The notes: generated from the letters alone by a model not told the origin. Counted from the first letter of the stretch, positions 44,108-55,803 are shown. The stretch: 64,000 nucleotides of DNA from Procambarus clarkii (GCF_040958095.1 NC_091169.1:9190917-9254916), one strand, 5' to 3'. Numbers and translations are program-made.

Positions 44108-44655
44108 TATTGTAGAGGGTTACCACAGTAACTAGTTTGGAGGGTCACCACAGTAACTAGTGTGGAGGGTCACAACAGAAGCTAGTGTGGAGGGTTACCA
44201 CAGTAACTATTGTGGAGGGTCACCACAGTAACTAGTGTGGAGGGTCACCACAGTAACTGGTATGGAGGATCACCTGAATAACTAGCGTGGAGGGTTACCA
44301 CAGTAACAAGCGTGGAGGGTTACTACTGTAACTATTGTAGAGGGCCACCTCAGTAACTAGTGTAGAGGGTCACCACAGTAACACATGTGGAAGGTCACCT
44401 CTGCAACTAGTGTGGAGGGTAACCTCAGTAACTAGAGCGGAGGGTCACCACAGTAACTAGTGTGGAGGGTCACCACAGTAACTAGTGTGGAGGATCACCA
44501 CAGTAACTAGTGTGGAGGGTCACCACAGTAACTAGTGTGGAAGGTCACCACAGTAACTATTGTGGAGGGTCACCACAGTAACTAGTGTGGAGGGTTACCA
44601 AAGTAACTATCGGATGGTCACCTCAGTAACAAGCAAGGAGGGTTATCACATTATC
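44108..44655. repeat. 25-bp minisatellite, block 4
   Basis: About 21 units. The units near 44450-44600 are almost identical to each other, indicating recent local expansion. Confidence 0.95.
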
Positions 44656-45892
44656 AGTAGTAGGGATGAAGCGACACAGAGGATTTTTTGTTTTGGGAAA
44701 AAATCATCTGCGGAGCTTCGGTTTTCCAGTTAATTTTAAAATCCTCTGTGGCGCGTCGGGTGTTCCAGGTAAACTCTACGGACAATTTTTGTTGGTTTTT
44801 AAGATAGCACATTTTTAAAGACCATTTTCTGAGAATATGTTCATAGAAGTTTGTTAAGGAATTCTTATGGGAGAAATTCAAATATCACGTTTTGCGTATC
44901 AGGGTTTCTAGGTGAATTTGGGCAGTCACTGATTGGGAATTAAGGCATTCTAATGAGAAAAGTAATTTCCGAGATCTTAGAAGTTTGTTAAGAGTTCTTA
45001 TGGGAGAAAATAAGTAGAAAAATCTTATAGAAAAATTCAGTGAAAGTCGTGTTCAGTGTGTCAGGGTTTCGAGGTAAACTCTACGGTCAATTTTTGTTTG
45101 TTTTCATTATCGCGCATTTTTCAAAGACCATTTTCTGAAAATATGTTCATAGAAGTTTTGTTAAGAGTTCTCATTAGGAAAATAATTTCATAGAAGTTTG
45201 TTAACAGTTCTTATGGGGAAAATTCAAAATTTTTCAGAGTTCAGTTTTAAGAAAATATTACAGTTTCAAATAATCATAGAAGTTTATTTATATGTTTATG
45301 ACCGAATTTTGTAAAAAGACCATTTTCAGAGAATATTGCCTAGACGTTTTGTTAAGGAAAATAGACATCTTAGTCGTGACTTTGAGTTTTATAACCATTT
45401 ACGGCTGTTTCACCTGTAAAGACCCAAAAAACAGTCAGAGACAGTTTAAAGCTCAAATTTCATCAGAGTCCAGTTGTAGGCAGAAATTATTCAGAGTCCA
45501 GTTTGTGCCAGAAAATATTCAGAGTCCTGTAATCTACGAAAATTAGCCAGAGTCCACTTTGTGCCCAAAAATATTCAGAGTCCAGTAATGACTGAAAATT
45601 AGGCAGAGTCCATAGAAGACCAGAGTTTAACAGAGTCCCCTAAAGACCGAAAAATAGTCAGAGTCCACTTGGAGACCAAAATATTTCAGAGTTTTACTCA
45701 CACCTGCATTCTTAAAGAGTTTTTATTTAGGAAATTCAAATATTGTCAGAGTCCAGTAATGACCGAAAATTAGGCAGAGTCCAGTTTAAGGCCAGAAATA
45801 TTCAGAGACCAATTTTCATCAGAGACCGTTTTCAGATCAAAATTTGTTAGAGTCCGCATTTATAAGTGTAGTCTCAATATTAACCTATCAAT

Positions 45893-46380
45893 TTCCCTGA
45901 AATTTTAAACAGTCATATTTCAAACGTAGTAAATCAAACCGAGTCAGTAAGCAAGCTCCAGCTCCGGTCCCCGTCTTAGTGTTTCCCTGTATCATCTTTA
46001 CTAGCAATCCAATCCCCCTGAAATTTTAAACAGCGATATTTCAGACGTGGTAAATAAGATCCAAACAATTACCGAGTTCTAGCTCTCGACCACCGCCTTA
46101 GCTCTCTCTCATATCTTCGTTAATACCTAAAGAATTTCCCTGAAATTTTAACTCCCTGTATTTCAGACACAGTAAATAAGATCAAGTCAGTTACCGAGCA
46201 CCAGCTCTTGTCCTCCACCGTAGTTTCTTTGTATAAGTTCTTTAGTAGCAGATCAATTTCCCTGAAATTTAAACCCGCTATATTTCAGACACAGTAAATA
46301 AGATCATGTCAGTTACTGAGTTTCAACTCATGTTCTCCACCTTAGTTCAATGTTCATCAAAATTAATTCAGATCAAGTCC
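45893..46380. repeat. 121-bp tandem repeat, four copies
   Basis: TGAAATTTTA begins at 45899, 46019, 46141 and 46263. Each unit continues with TATTTCAGAC, GTAAATAAGATC and CCAGCTC-type blocks. Confidence 0.85.
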
Positions 46381-47265
46381 CTCTCCAGTCTATCAAAGTA
46401 AACATCATTGCCTTTATTCCCCTTTTTGTACTCGGTTATGTAATATTCACATGGTCATATAATACCTTACCTTCAATACCTTTTGTTTACCCAAGTAAGC
46501 AATAATCACACGGTCAAAAATCACACCTTACCCTTTCCCTCCCTTGCCTTCTCATCCCCAACTTATCCAAACCTTCAATAATCGTACTGGATTTGCATAT
46601 TTTCTCTATATTCACTGTGTTCTTCGTATTCTCATCCATGTTTTCCGTGTTCACTCCATGTTCTTCAAATGTTCACAGGCCATTCAGTTCATATTTTCAC
46701 AAATATCTCCATTTTTTCTGTGATCTTTCTCTTAGTCTCATGATGTTCTCTACAAATTTTAGTCATATTTTCTATGTTTTCATGTTCATCGCATGTTCTC
46801 TTTACAACGTTTATACTGAATATTCATGCTGTCTTCCATGTTTTTTTTCTTCTTTTTCAATATTATGTTCCTCTACAAGTTCATGTTCCTCACAAGATCA
46901 CTTTGTTCATCACCTTCACTTACATGTTTTCTATATTCTTTGTCATATTCTCTATGTTCGTCACAAGTTCATTGTTCATTCTTTGTATTCCCTATTCTCC
47001 TTATCATGTTTTCATCTTCTCTGTGTTCATTCCCTTACACGTTATTTAAAAATCAATTGTACCAAGACATTCTTTTCTTAACGTTCCTTAACTGAAATCT
47101 TTCGCCAATCAACTAAAACATAGTCACTTTCATAATTTCTCAACTAAACTTATTATCCAATCAACTAAAACTAGTCAGGATTAGCCTCGTTCAACACCGT
47201 TCTTAACTAAAATGACCTATCTCTTAGCTAAAAAAAATGTCAAAGGAAACTTTCCAACACTGTTC

Positions 47266-47860
47266 ATAACTAACTTTATCCATCGTCAATTAACTAAAAA
47301 ATAATCACTTTCATCATTTCTTAACTAAACTTAATCGCCAGTCAACAGAAAATAACTGTGTTCATCATGTTTCGTTAACTAAAATAACACATCTCTCAAT
47401 TGAAAATAGTCAAGTGTAGCCTCTTTCCAACACCGTTCTTAACTAAAGTAACCTTTCACTTCGCTACAAATAGTCAAATGTAACTTTGTTCAAGACCATT
47501 CTTAACAGCCATTATGTATCGTCAAGTAAGAAAAAATAGCCAAAGATATCTTTCATCTCTGCATAACTAACTTTATCCATCATCAATCAACTAAAAAAAA
47601 TAATCACTTTCATCATTTCTTAACTAAACTTATTCCCCAGTTAACAGGAAATAACTGTGTTCATCATGTTTCCTTGTCATTTCTTAACTGAAATATCACT
47701 TCTCTCTACTGAAAATAGTCAAGTGTAGACTCTTTCCAACACTGTTCTTAACTAAAGTAACCTTTCACTTCGCTAAAAAATAGTCAAATGTAACTTTTTC
47801 AGCACTTTCGTAACTCAAATTATATGTCGTTAAGTAAGAAATATAGTCAAAGACACTCTT
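47266..47860. repeat. 297-bp tandem duplication
   Basis: ATAACTAACTTTATCCATC begins at 47266 and 47563, and both copies run on through AATAATCACTTTCATCATTT and AGTAACCTTTCACTTCGCTA. Each unit contains shorter AACTAAAA sub-repeats. Confidence 0.8.
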
Positions 47861-48051
47861 CGAGACATCAAGGACACTCTCAAACACGCCAAAGGTACTC
47901 TTCGAGATATCAAAGTTATTCTTCGAGACATCAAAGTTACTCTTCGTTCTTCAGAGAAACTTTCCAAAACATCTTTGTTCATCAAACTTATTCTCAGACA
48001 TATTATTTTGTCTGAGAATATTTTGTCTTATAGAATAAATAATATTCTTAT

Positions 48052-48363
48052 TTTGTCTGGCAGGCAAGACTCAGGGAGGTTATTGTTATAAGGTAAGCCT
48101 GAGTCTTCCTTCACTCCTCCACGGGTCTAGGCCGGAACTGTTAGCAGCAGTTTTCCCGTGTTTGACTGAAGGGCTTCTAGGGTGAATCAGTGGCACCCCC
48201 TTTTGTGGTGGAAGCAAAGACCTGCGGACGTGGGCATTGTTGGTCCTCTCCTGTGTGACCAAGGAGACTCCAGTAATCCTGGGAGTTGGGGGGGCTGAGT
48301 ATTCGGCCTTTTGAGCCCCTAGCAGCTGAGTGCTAGCAGAGCCCCGACCCAGCCCCCGTGACA
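48052..48363 (+). repeat. G3 5' LTR, 3' end only
   Basis: Matches 53238-53549 (TTTTGTCTGGCAGGCAAGAC ... CCCCGTGACA). The first 1.65 kb of the LTR is missing. Confidence 0.9.
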
Positions 48364-48368
48364 AGAAC

Positions 48369-48393
48369 TGGCGACCTCGCCAGGATTTGAACC
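48369..48393 (+). promoter_or_regulatory. G3 primer binding site
   Basis: TGGCGACCTCGCCAGGATTT followed by GAACC, 5 bp after the LTR. The reverse complement contains a tRNA T-arm signature (GGTTCAAATCC) and ends CCA, so priming by a tRNA 3' end is likely. The tRNA type is not assigned. Confidence 0.65.
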
Positions 48394-48630
48394 ACAATAG
48401 CCAAGAACTGGAAACTTTGCCAGGAAGCGTGGATCAGGCTACAGTGTTGCCATGGTATGGTAATCAAGCTACAGTGTGGCCCAAATTTCAACACAAGTGT
48501 TGCCAGGGTACTAATACAGTTTGGCCAGTTAATTCAGTGGTACTGTTGTCCAACCAGCTAAGGGACTGAAACGGTGAAATTGGTACCTACTAACTTGTCT
48601 GTGCTGTCGTGTGTGCTCGATGATATAGAG

Positions 48631-50338
48631 ATGGAGGAGGATAAGGTAAGGAAATTTATTGAGACAAGGGAGGAGAGAATCTTGGAAGAGTGTACCAAGG
48701 GCCCAGCTCCAACAAGTGGCAAACCACTTTGGGATCAGGGTGAGGACGACTAAGGTAGCGCAGCGAAGGATAGAGATCATGGCACAGCTCACAGCTCGAG
48801 AGGAGGCGACGGGAGAGGAGCCATCTCAAGAGGAGCCGTCCCGAGAAGAGCTGTCGCAAGGTGAACCGTCTTGACTAGAGCCACCCCAAGCGCCTACCAG
48901 TGTGGAGAGAATTCACAGTGAACATGGGAGCAGTGGAAGGTCCAGCTGTAGTAAGAGGAGCCTGCAACTGGAAATAATAAAGATGCAACTGGAAGCCCAG
49001 CTGCAACCAGAGGAAAGAGAAGCGCAAATGCAGCGAGAGGAGCGTGAGCGAGAAGCACAAATGCAGCGAGAGGAGCGTGAGCGAGAAGCGCGGCTGCAGC
49101 GAGAGGAACGTGAAGCTCAGCTGCGGCGAGAAGAAGGAGAGAGACAACTGCGACTGGAGGAGATAAAGGCAAAGAAAGAAGTCGAATTGCGTCGCATTGA
49201 GCGTGGTCTGCCCTCACTACCTGCACGGCGGGATGACCTCAAGGTAAGGGAACGTGACTTACCTACGTTTGAACCACAAGAAGCTGAGGCGTTCTTCGAA
49301 CACTTTAAACGAATAGCAACTCTGAAGGAGTGGCAAGAAGATGATTGGGCTGCTCTGGTCCAGGGCAGGTTGACTGGTGAGGCCCGGGAAGCCTACAACA
49401 TGCTGGACCTAGAGGAGTGTACTAGTTACGACGCGATTAAGAATGCGGTGCTCCACTCATTCCGGCTGACTCCGGAGATGTACCGGAAGCGATTCAGAGA
49501 GTGTACAAGAGCGTCGGGAAAGTCTTACGCCGAGACCGCCAGGGATATGGAACGGAAATTCCTACGATGGTTGAAGACGGAGGAAGCGGAGTCGGCGGAT
49601 GATATCAAACGACTGATAGTGATTTAGAAGTTTATGTCAGTGCTCCATCCTGAGTTGCGAGTAAGGGTGAGAGAAGCAGGTATTAAGGACCTGAAGGCTT
49701 CAGCGGACTGAGCCGACATGCTGGAGGAGGCACTACATCTCAGGAGGGAGGGGCCGCCCAGACACTCGCCTTACCCCAGGTCGGGAGGGAACTTTAGGAG
49801 TTCATGAGGAGCGAGGACGGGTAGGGACTCTCCCACGAATAGTGTGCCCAATGAAGTAACCCGGTTCAAGAGCTCATGGGACGCGGGGAGGAAGCCCCAG
49901 GCTGTGAGCAGTGGACCTGGCTCGGGAGCAAGTGCTGCAGCCCCGGACACGACGACAGGGAGTCCAAGGAGGACCCAGGGAACGTCTGCAAGTGGTACCG
50001 CCAGGGGGACTGGCGAGTGGCCGCCCAGGGGAGGCAGCCTATGCTTCAACTGTGGTGTGAGAGGACATTATGCCCGCGAGTGTGAGGAGCACCAAAGAAA
50101 TATAGGACTAATGTTGGAAGAGGAGAGAGTGCTTGTTCACACCCCATATTATAGTGGACCCAACGTGAGTGGTTGGGAAATGAAGTTGGGTGAACATCCC
50201 TTCATTTTCTGGGCCAACGTGAAGTTTGGAAAGTCAGACCCGGTGGAGGTTGCTGTTCTTCGAGATACGGGTGCTGACATAAGTATGGTGACAGGAGTAT
50301 TCTCCCAAAGGAATTTAATGATTCACCCGTGGGAGTGG
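48631..50338 (+). pseudogene. G3 gag and protease
   Basis: ATG at 48631 (MEEDKVRKFIETREE) shifts near 48665 to a frame with a SAP-like motif (AQLQQVANHFGIRVRTTKVA), ending at 48874. Frame 48902-49627 has a Gln/Glu/Arg coiled coil with 9- to 12-residue repeats (EREAQMQREE). The gag core follows (FEHFKRIATLKEW, YRKRFRECTRASGKSYAETA). Stops lie at 49625 and near 49710 and 49804. Frame 49844-50341 has zinc knuckle CFNCGVRGHYAREC and protease LRDTGADISMV. The later protease motif LGNDLGG appears at 50466 in another frame. Confidence 0.8.
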
Positions 50339-50462
50339 TGAGGATACGCAATGTGGGGGAGGAATACAGGTTGCCACTTCACGAAGTACAGCTGATTGCG
50401 ACTGCAGAGTCGAGAAAGCTATTGTAGCTGTAGCCCCTAAGTTACCCCTAGAGCATGTACAG

Positions 50463-51527
50463 ATGGTGCTGGGTAATGACCTCGGAGGAAGCAGGATACA
50501 ACCCGATTGGGCCAGGAGTGCCTATGTTTCAAGCAGCGGTACAACCCTGCCAGGTGAGGTGTCGGTCGCTCCAGATGGTAGTGAGGAAGCCGACTTCGCC
50601 AGGGGAAACGTCACCAGAGACGACGACAACGAGGGCGAGAGTGCAGAGAGGTCGTCGGAGGTCGTGGAAAACCCCGACGAGGACCTCCGACTAAGCCTGA
50701 TGATGCGTGTGGAGGAGTGGCGAGGAGCAGCTGTACAAACGCCTGGGGCGGTGAAGAGGCTGCAGACCGCACTCCCTCCACACAGAAACGTGAATAAAGT
50801 AAGCTCAGTGGATGGGCGAACGGCAGTGAGGGGCAGAGTGGAGGAGCCACGACGCAGTGCACCCTATGCCAGCCAGATGAATAGTGGTAAGTGCAAGATG
50901 AACCACCGTGGTGAGGTGAGCCACAGGGAGGTGGATGAGCCCAACCACGAACAGAAGAAGACGTCTGCAGGGAAGAGGATCGCATGGAGGAGTGAAAATG
51001 TTCGTCGGGAACGAAGGAGCGAATGGTACAGGAAAGGCAATACGAAGAAAGCAGGGAATAGGTACACCCAGGGTAGGCGCCAGCCTAACCAGAGGGGCAT
51101 TAGGCCATCGCAAAAGCCTAGTGTGGAAGAGAGGAAGCTGCTGGATGGAGTACAGGTGACAAGTGCTACTGTGAGGAGACAACGCACCTATGGGAGAAGA
51201 GGAACCGAGAAGAGAGAAGATTGGCGAAGAGGAGCTCATGAGAGGAAACATGGAGTACCTGTAGGACGCAGTGGAAGTGCAAGGCTATCTCAGAGTGCAC
51301 GACGCGGTGGAGGCGCTGCATGCACTGAATCTTACAGTGGTAACGAGCCGTTGGAGTACACTCATAGGCATGGAGAGAGGATTTCTTGTAGGTGTTCAGG
51401 GAACACCCATCACACCCGGTCCTATGCGAGGTGGAGATATAATGAGGCAAGTGACTGGCAAGGTGGTACGAGCCACGTCACCAACTGGAGGAGTGACACT
51501 TCAGGAACGGAGGGAGCAAGAGTATAG
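50463..51527 (+). CDS. G3 Arg-rich ORF of unknown function
   Basis: The 354-codon frame begins within the protease tail (MVLGNDLGGSRI). It continues as a hydrophilic chain rich in Arg, Gly and Ser (RRERRSEWYRKGNTKKAGNR is part). No RT, RNase H or integrase motif is seen. It occupies the place where pol should be. Other frames over the same DNA are also open, so composition bias may explain part of the length. It could be a deletion scar, or a filler kept by a non-autonomous element. I do not recognise a function. Confidence 0.4.
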   Translation: MVLGNDLGGSRIQPDWARSAYVSSSGTTLPGEVSVAPDGSEEADFARGNVTRDDDNEGESAERSSEVVENPDEDLRLSLMMRVEEWRGAAVQTPGAVKRLQTALPPHRNVNKVSSVDGRTAVRGRVEEPRRSAPYASQMNSGKCKMNHRGEVSHREVDEPNHEQKKTSAGKRIAWRSENVRRERRSEWYRKGNTKKAGNRYTQGRRQPNQRGIRPSQKPSVEERKLLDGVQVTSATVRRQRTYGRRGTEKREDWRRGAHERKHGVPVGRSGSARLSQSARRGGGAACTESYSGNEPLEYTHRHGERISCRCSGNTHHTRSYARWRYNEASDWQGGTSHVTNWRSDTSGTEGARV

Positions 51528-51570
51528 TTTGCCCTCTTGAGTGCTGCTCTTCCAATATGAATCTTATTTT

Positions 51571-51583
51571 AAGGGGAGGGGTA
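51571..51583 (+). promoter_or_regulatory. G3 polypurine tract
   Basis: AAGGGGAGGGGTA directly before the 3' LTR. Confidence 0.8.
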
Positions 51584-53549
51584 TGTTACGGTGCACTCTC
51601 CTATTTCTTTCGTTTGCCTGCTTTAAGAGTCATATCAGCTCTCCCTACTGATTCTCTGAGATACAGGGAATCTATTGATATATGTGGCGACCAGACCGGC
51701 TGCCAGTTAAGGGAGAAAGTTACATTATATGTTGTAAGTCAGGGGAAATTGGCGCCCTGATATAAAATGAAAGAGTATCCCCTACTGCAGATATGACCTT
51801 TAGGAAGGGATGCTAGCCGTTTGCGGATTGGGTGGCTTGGGTCACGGGCGACCAATCAGAGCCCGCCGTGACGTCACTGAGTGCCCCGGGCGGCGCCAAT
51901 GTCAGAGTTGACCTGACCGTGGAGGCGAGAGGACGCACCTCGGTCAGCTCTCAAGGATTTGAGGCTCTACAAGCCTTTCTCAGTGGATTAGAGCTAGCCA
52001 TCGCAGCCCACCTTATATATTGGAGACCCCGCGCTTCTGGGAAGCAAAAAGGAACCAAGTTTATTGAGCAAAAAGAGTGATAACTTGGAAAATATTCGGC
52101 GACGACGCTGGGCGGCGACGCTGGACGTTGAGGGCCTGAAAGGAGTGGCGGGCAAGCCTAGCTGTGACCGGGTCACATCCACTGAGGGTTTTGGAAGGAC
52201 GACACCGTTCCTAGGACAAGGAGCAACGCCTTGTGGAAGGGGCGAGTGTGTTAAAATAGTGATTAGCTCAGTGCCCATTGATGAACCAGGATTGGGGTAG
52301 CTGAATCTCAGGGATTGGAACGGCGACGACGCGAAGGCTTCACGACACCTGAGGACCTGTGGATCGTCAAGGATCGACTCAGGAAGCGTGGGAACCTCAC
52401 ACCATCGAGGGACAGGTGTCGTGAGCCAGGAATGTAAAGGTAGATCACTTTCCCTCCCATTACCCCTTGTGTGAGTAGGCTAGTTAGGCCACAATATTTA
52501 CTTATGTATGTGGCAATAGGACATTAATACTTTAGCAGTAGAATAGGCTGCAAGCCAGCTTGTGTCCAGGACTGTCAGAGAGGACAGTGTGTATGGACGG
52601 CTGGACAGTGAAGAAGAGGTGCCGACGTGGTGAAGAGGCCCTCCTGTGAGAGAGTGTGTGACTCCTGTCTTTCTGCCCAGTTGAAGGAGTGTTGGAGGTC
52701 GTGGAAGAAGAGGCTGACGATCTCCAGATTTATTATCCTTATTTTCATATTCATGTATTACTTGTGATTGTATGTGTGATAATGTAATTTGTGTCAGTAA
52801 ATTCACACATTTTATCATTGTGTTTAAGTGTGCCTCAATTATAATATGTCTCTATGAGCATACACGAAGGTTATCATAGTTCCACCTAGGGAACACCACG
52901 TTCTCTATAGAAGTTCTTATTGTCTAGAGAGTGGTAAAAACAGCACAGACTTATATAAAAGTGTACCCTTAGCCATCCGATTAGTATCAGTGCCTGAATG
53001 GTGGCAACTAGTAACGTAGTGGCTAGAGAGAGGTAAAGCCACACAGACCTTCCTGGGAGAGTACCCTGGGCCGACAGTCCAATAGCAGATCTATGGAAGT
53101 AGCAACCTTCTGGCAACAAACGATATATAATACACCCACTGAACTGCATCGCTGGGGTGCAGATATAATAACCCAGCTGGCGACCTTGTTAAGAAGAAGA
53201 TAGAGAAGACAGGCGGGAAAGGACTTCCTGCAATTTTTTTGTCTGGCAGGCAAGACTCAGGGAGGTTATTATTATAAGGTAAGCCTGAGTCTTCCTTCAC
53301 TCCTCCACGGGTCTAGGCCGGTACTGTTAGCAGCAGTTTCCTCGTGTTTGACTGAAGGGCTTCCAGGGTGAATCAGTGGCACCCCTTTTGTGGTGGAAGC
53401 AAAGACCTGCTGAGGTGGGCATTGTTGGTCCTCTCCTGTGTGACCAAGGAGACTCCGGTGAATCCCGGGAGTCGTGGGGGCTGAGTATTCAGCCTTTTGA
53501 GCCCCTAGCAGCTGAATGCTAGCAGAGCCCCGGCCCACCCCCCGTGACA
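51584..53549 (+). repeat. G3 3' LTR
   Basis: TGTTACGGTGC ... CCCCGTGACA, about 1966 bp with TG...CA ends. It is followed at once by AGGGTCACC, the minisatellite. Confidence 0.85.
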
Positions 53550-54110
53550 AGGGTCACCTCAGTAACTAGTGTGGAGGATCACCTCAGGAACTAGTGTGGA
53601 GGATCACCTCAGGAACTAGTGTGGAAGGTCACCTCAGTAACTTGTGTGGAAGGTTACCACAGTAACTAGTGTGGGGGGTCATCTCAGTAACTAGTGTGGA
53701 AGGTCACAACAGTAACTAATGTGGAGGGTCACCTCAGTAAATAGTGTGGAGGGTTACCACAGTATCTAGTGTGGAGGGTCACCTCAGTAAATAGTGTGGA
53801 GGGTTACCACAGTAATTAGTGTGGAGGGTCACCACAGTAACTAGTGTGAAGGGTCACCACAGTAACTAGTGTGGAGGGTCACCACAGTAACTAGTGTGGA
53901 GGGTCACCACAGTAACTAGTGTCGAGGGGTCACAACAGTAACTAGTGTAGAGGGTTACCACAGTAACAAGTGTGGAGGGTCACCCCTGTAACTAGTGTGG
54001 AGGTCACCACAGTAACTAGTGTGGAGGGTTACCAAAGTAACTAGTGTGGAGGGAGACCACAGTAACTAGTGTGGAGGGCAGTTTTGTGGTGTAACTAGTT
54101 TTGAGGGCAG
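53550..54110. repeat. 25-bp minisatellite, block 5, forward
   Basis: About 22 units in the same orientation as blocks 1-4. Confidence 0.95.
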
Positions 54111-54245
54111 AGGGCCACACTAGTTACTGTGGTGACCCTCCACACTAGTTACTGTGGTAACCCCCTACACTAGTTACTGAGGTGACCCTCCACACTAGTT
54201 ACTGTGGTGACCCTCCACACTAGTTACTGTGGTGACCCCTCGACA
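54111..54245. repeat. 25-bp minisatellite, inverted block
   Basis: About five units in the opposite orientation (CCACACTAGTTACTGTGGTG). With block 5 they form a large inverted repeat centred near 54105. Confidence 0.95.
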
Positions 54246-55582
54246 TTTGATATAATACCATGCCCAAGATTACCAACAAAGTGCCGGTGGGGAATGGGAA
54301 TTAGCCTCGGCTACCATCCTCTTTTTTCCGGTCGTGTTGGTCGAGTGATTAAGGGATCCTGTACGTCAGTTGCATTGCTTCTGGCAGTATGGGTTTGAGT
54401 CACTTCGTGGGGTGTGAGTTTTCTGTTGCATATATGCCTGGAGACCGTTCAGACTTGTTCACATTTGTGTTCCTTACGTGAGCCCCAAAAAATAAGGTGA
54501 TTTGAAAAAATACTATGCCCAAGATTACCAACAGAGTGCCGGCTGGGGGATGCGGAATTAGCTTCAGCTACCATCCACTTTTTTGCAGTCGTGTTGGTCG
54601 AGTGGTTAAGGGATCCTGTACGTCAGTTGCATTGCTTCTGGCAGTATGGGTTTGAGTCACTTCGTGGGGTGTGAGTTTTCTGTTGCATATATGCATGGAG
54701 ACAGTTCAGGCTTGTTCACATTTGTGTTCCTTATGTGTGCCCCAAAGAATGAGATGATTTGATAAAATACCATGCCCAAGATTACCAACAGAGTGCCGGC
54801 GGGGGGATGGGGAATTAGGCTTGGTTTCCATCCTCTTTTGTCCGGTCGTGTTCGTCGCGTGGTTGAGGGTATCCTGTACGTCAGTTGCATTGCTTCCAGC
54901 AGTATGGGTTCGAGTCACTTCTGGGGTGTCAGTTTTCAGGTGGATATATGCCTGGAGACCGTTTTGGCTTGTTCGCATTTGTGTTCCTCACGTGTGCCCC
55001 AAAGAATGAGGTGATTTGATAAAATACCATTCCCAAAATTACCAACAGAGTGCCGGCAGAAGGATTGGGAATTAGGCTTGGGTACCATCCTCTTTTGTCC
55101 GGTGGTGTTGATCGAGTGGTTAAGAGATCCTGTACGTATGTTCCATTGCTTCTGGCAGTATGGGTTCGAGTCACTTCTGGGGTGTGAGTTTTCAGTTGCA
55201 TATATGCCTGGAGACCGTTTAGGCTTGTTCGCATTTGTGTTCCACACGTGTGTCCCAAGAATGAGGTGATTTGATAAAATACCATGCCCACGATTAACAA
55301 CAGAGTGCCGGCGGGGGGATGAGGAATTAGCCTCAGCTACCATTCTCTTTTGTCCGGTCGTGTTGATCGAGAGGTTAAGGGATCCTGTACGTCAGCTGCA
55401 TTGCTTCTGGCAGTATGGGTTCGAGTCACCTCTGGGCTGTGATTTTTCGTTGCATATATGCCTGGAGACCGTTCAGGATTGTTCGCATTTGTGTTCCTCA
55501 CGTGTGCCCCAAAGATTGAGGTGATTTGATAAAATACCATGCCCAAGATTTCCAACAGAGTGCCGGTGGGGGGATGAGGGAT
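54246..55582. repeat. 256-bp satellite with tRNA-like unit, about 5.2 copies
   Basis: TTTGATAAAATACCATGCCC-type starts recur at 54246, 54501, 54758, 55015, 55270 and 55525. Each unit contains an A-box-like TTGGTCGAGTGGTTAAGG and, about 55 bp later, a B-box-like GGGTTCGAGTCAC, the layout of a tRNA with a long variable arm (Leu/Ser type). Frames on either strand are shadows of the repeat. The array ends inside a G4 remnant at about 55583. Confidence 0.9.
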
Positions 55583-55803
55583 TCGTGATATCTGGCGAGG
55601 CGAGAATAGTATTAGAACATGGCAAAAGAGCACTATTATAGTCCTGTAAATTGGGATGAAGATCAGGTAGGATTTCTGATTTGGAAAGCACCGTCTCAGT
55701 GTTAATGCTTTCGGGAGAAGCAGGGAAGGTTTCACTGTGGAGGTATGGACCTTTAAATGTAGAGACTGCTACCAACACAGTGGGGGAATACCTTGATACT
55801 GCT
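55583..55803 (-). pseudogene. G4 post-integrase linker
   Basis: The frame overlapping the integrase end (55838-55590) reads LSKSEILPDLHPNLQDYNSA, a polar linker of the kind that lies before RT in PR-IN-RT elements. That reading is from memory. It is cut by the satellite. Confidence 0.4.

Larger units (their letters stand above)
44656..48051. repeat. 3.4-kb mosaic of degenerate tandem repeats
   Basis: There is no gene. In order: units with ATAGAAGTTTGTTAAGAGTT (44800-45290); CAGAGTCCAGTAATGACCGA units (45430-45860); a 121-bp repeat with four copies (45893-46380); a T-rich CATGTTC/TCTATGTTC stretch (46590-47045); a 297-bp tandem pair (47266-47860); and a 21-bp repeat (47850-47945). The CAGAGTCCA motif also occurs in the G2 leader, so this may be a diverged Gypsy leader or LTR. 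Confidence 0.6.
48052..53549 (+). mobile_element. G3: gag-protease-only LTR element
   Basis: The order is a 312-bp remnant of the 5' LTR end, a primer site with a T-loop complement, gag and protease frames, an Arg-rich ORF, a polypurine tract and a complete 3' LTR. RT, RNase H and integrase are absent. The right flank is the 25-bp minisatellite. The 5' remnant and 3' LTR differ by several percent, so it is older than G2. Confidence 0.8.

Noticed and set aside
46593-47095. Plus-strand Phe/Ser/Cys-rich frames that look like membrane proteins
   Set aside because: They follow a TTC/TCT-rich degenerate repeat. All three frames are similarly open and hydrophobic.
54657-55735. Minus-strand frames of 77-135 codons
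   Set aside because: They repeat with the 256-bp satellite and reflect one open frame in the unit, not a gene.
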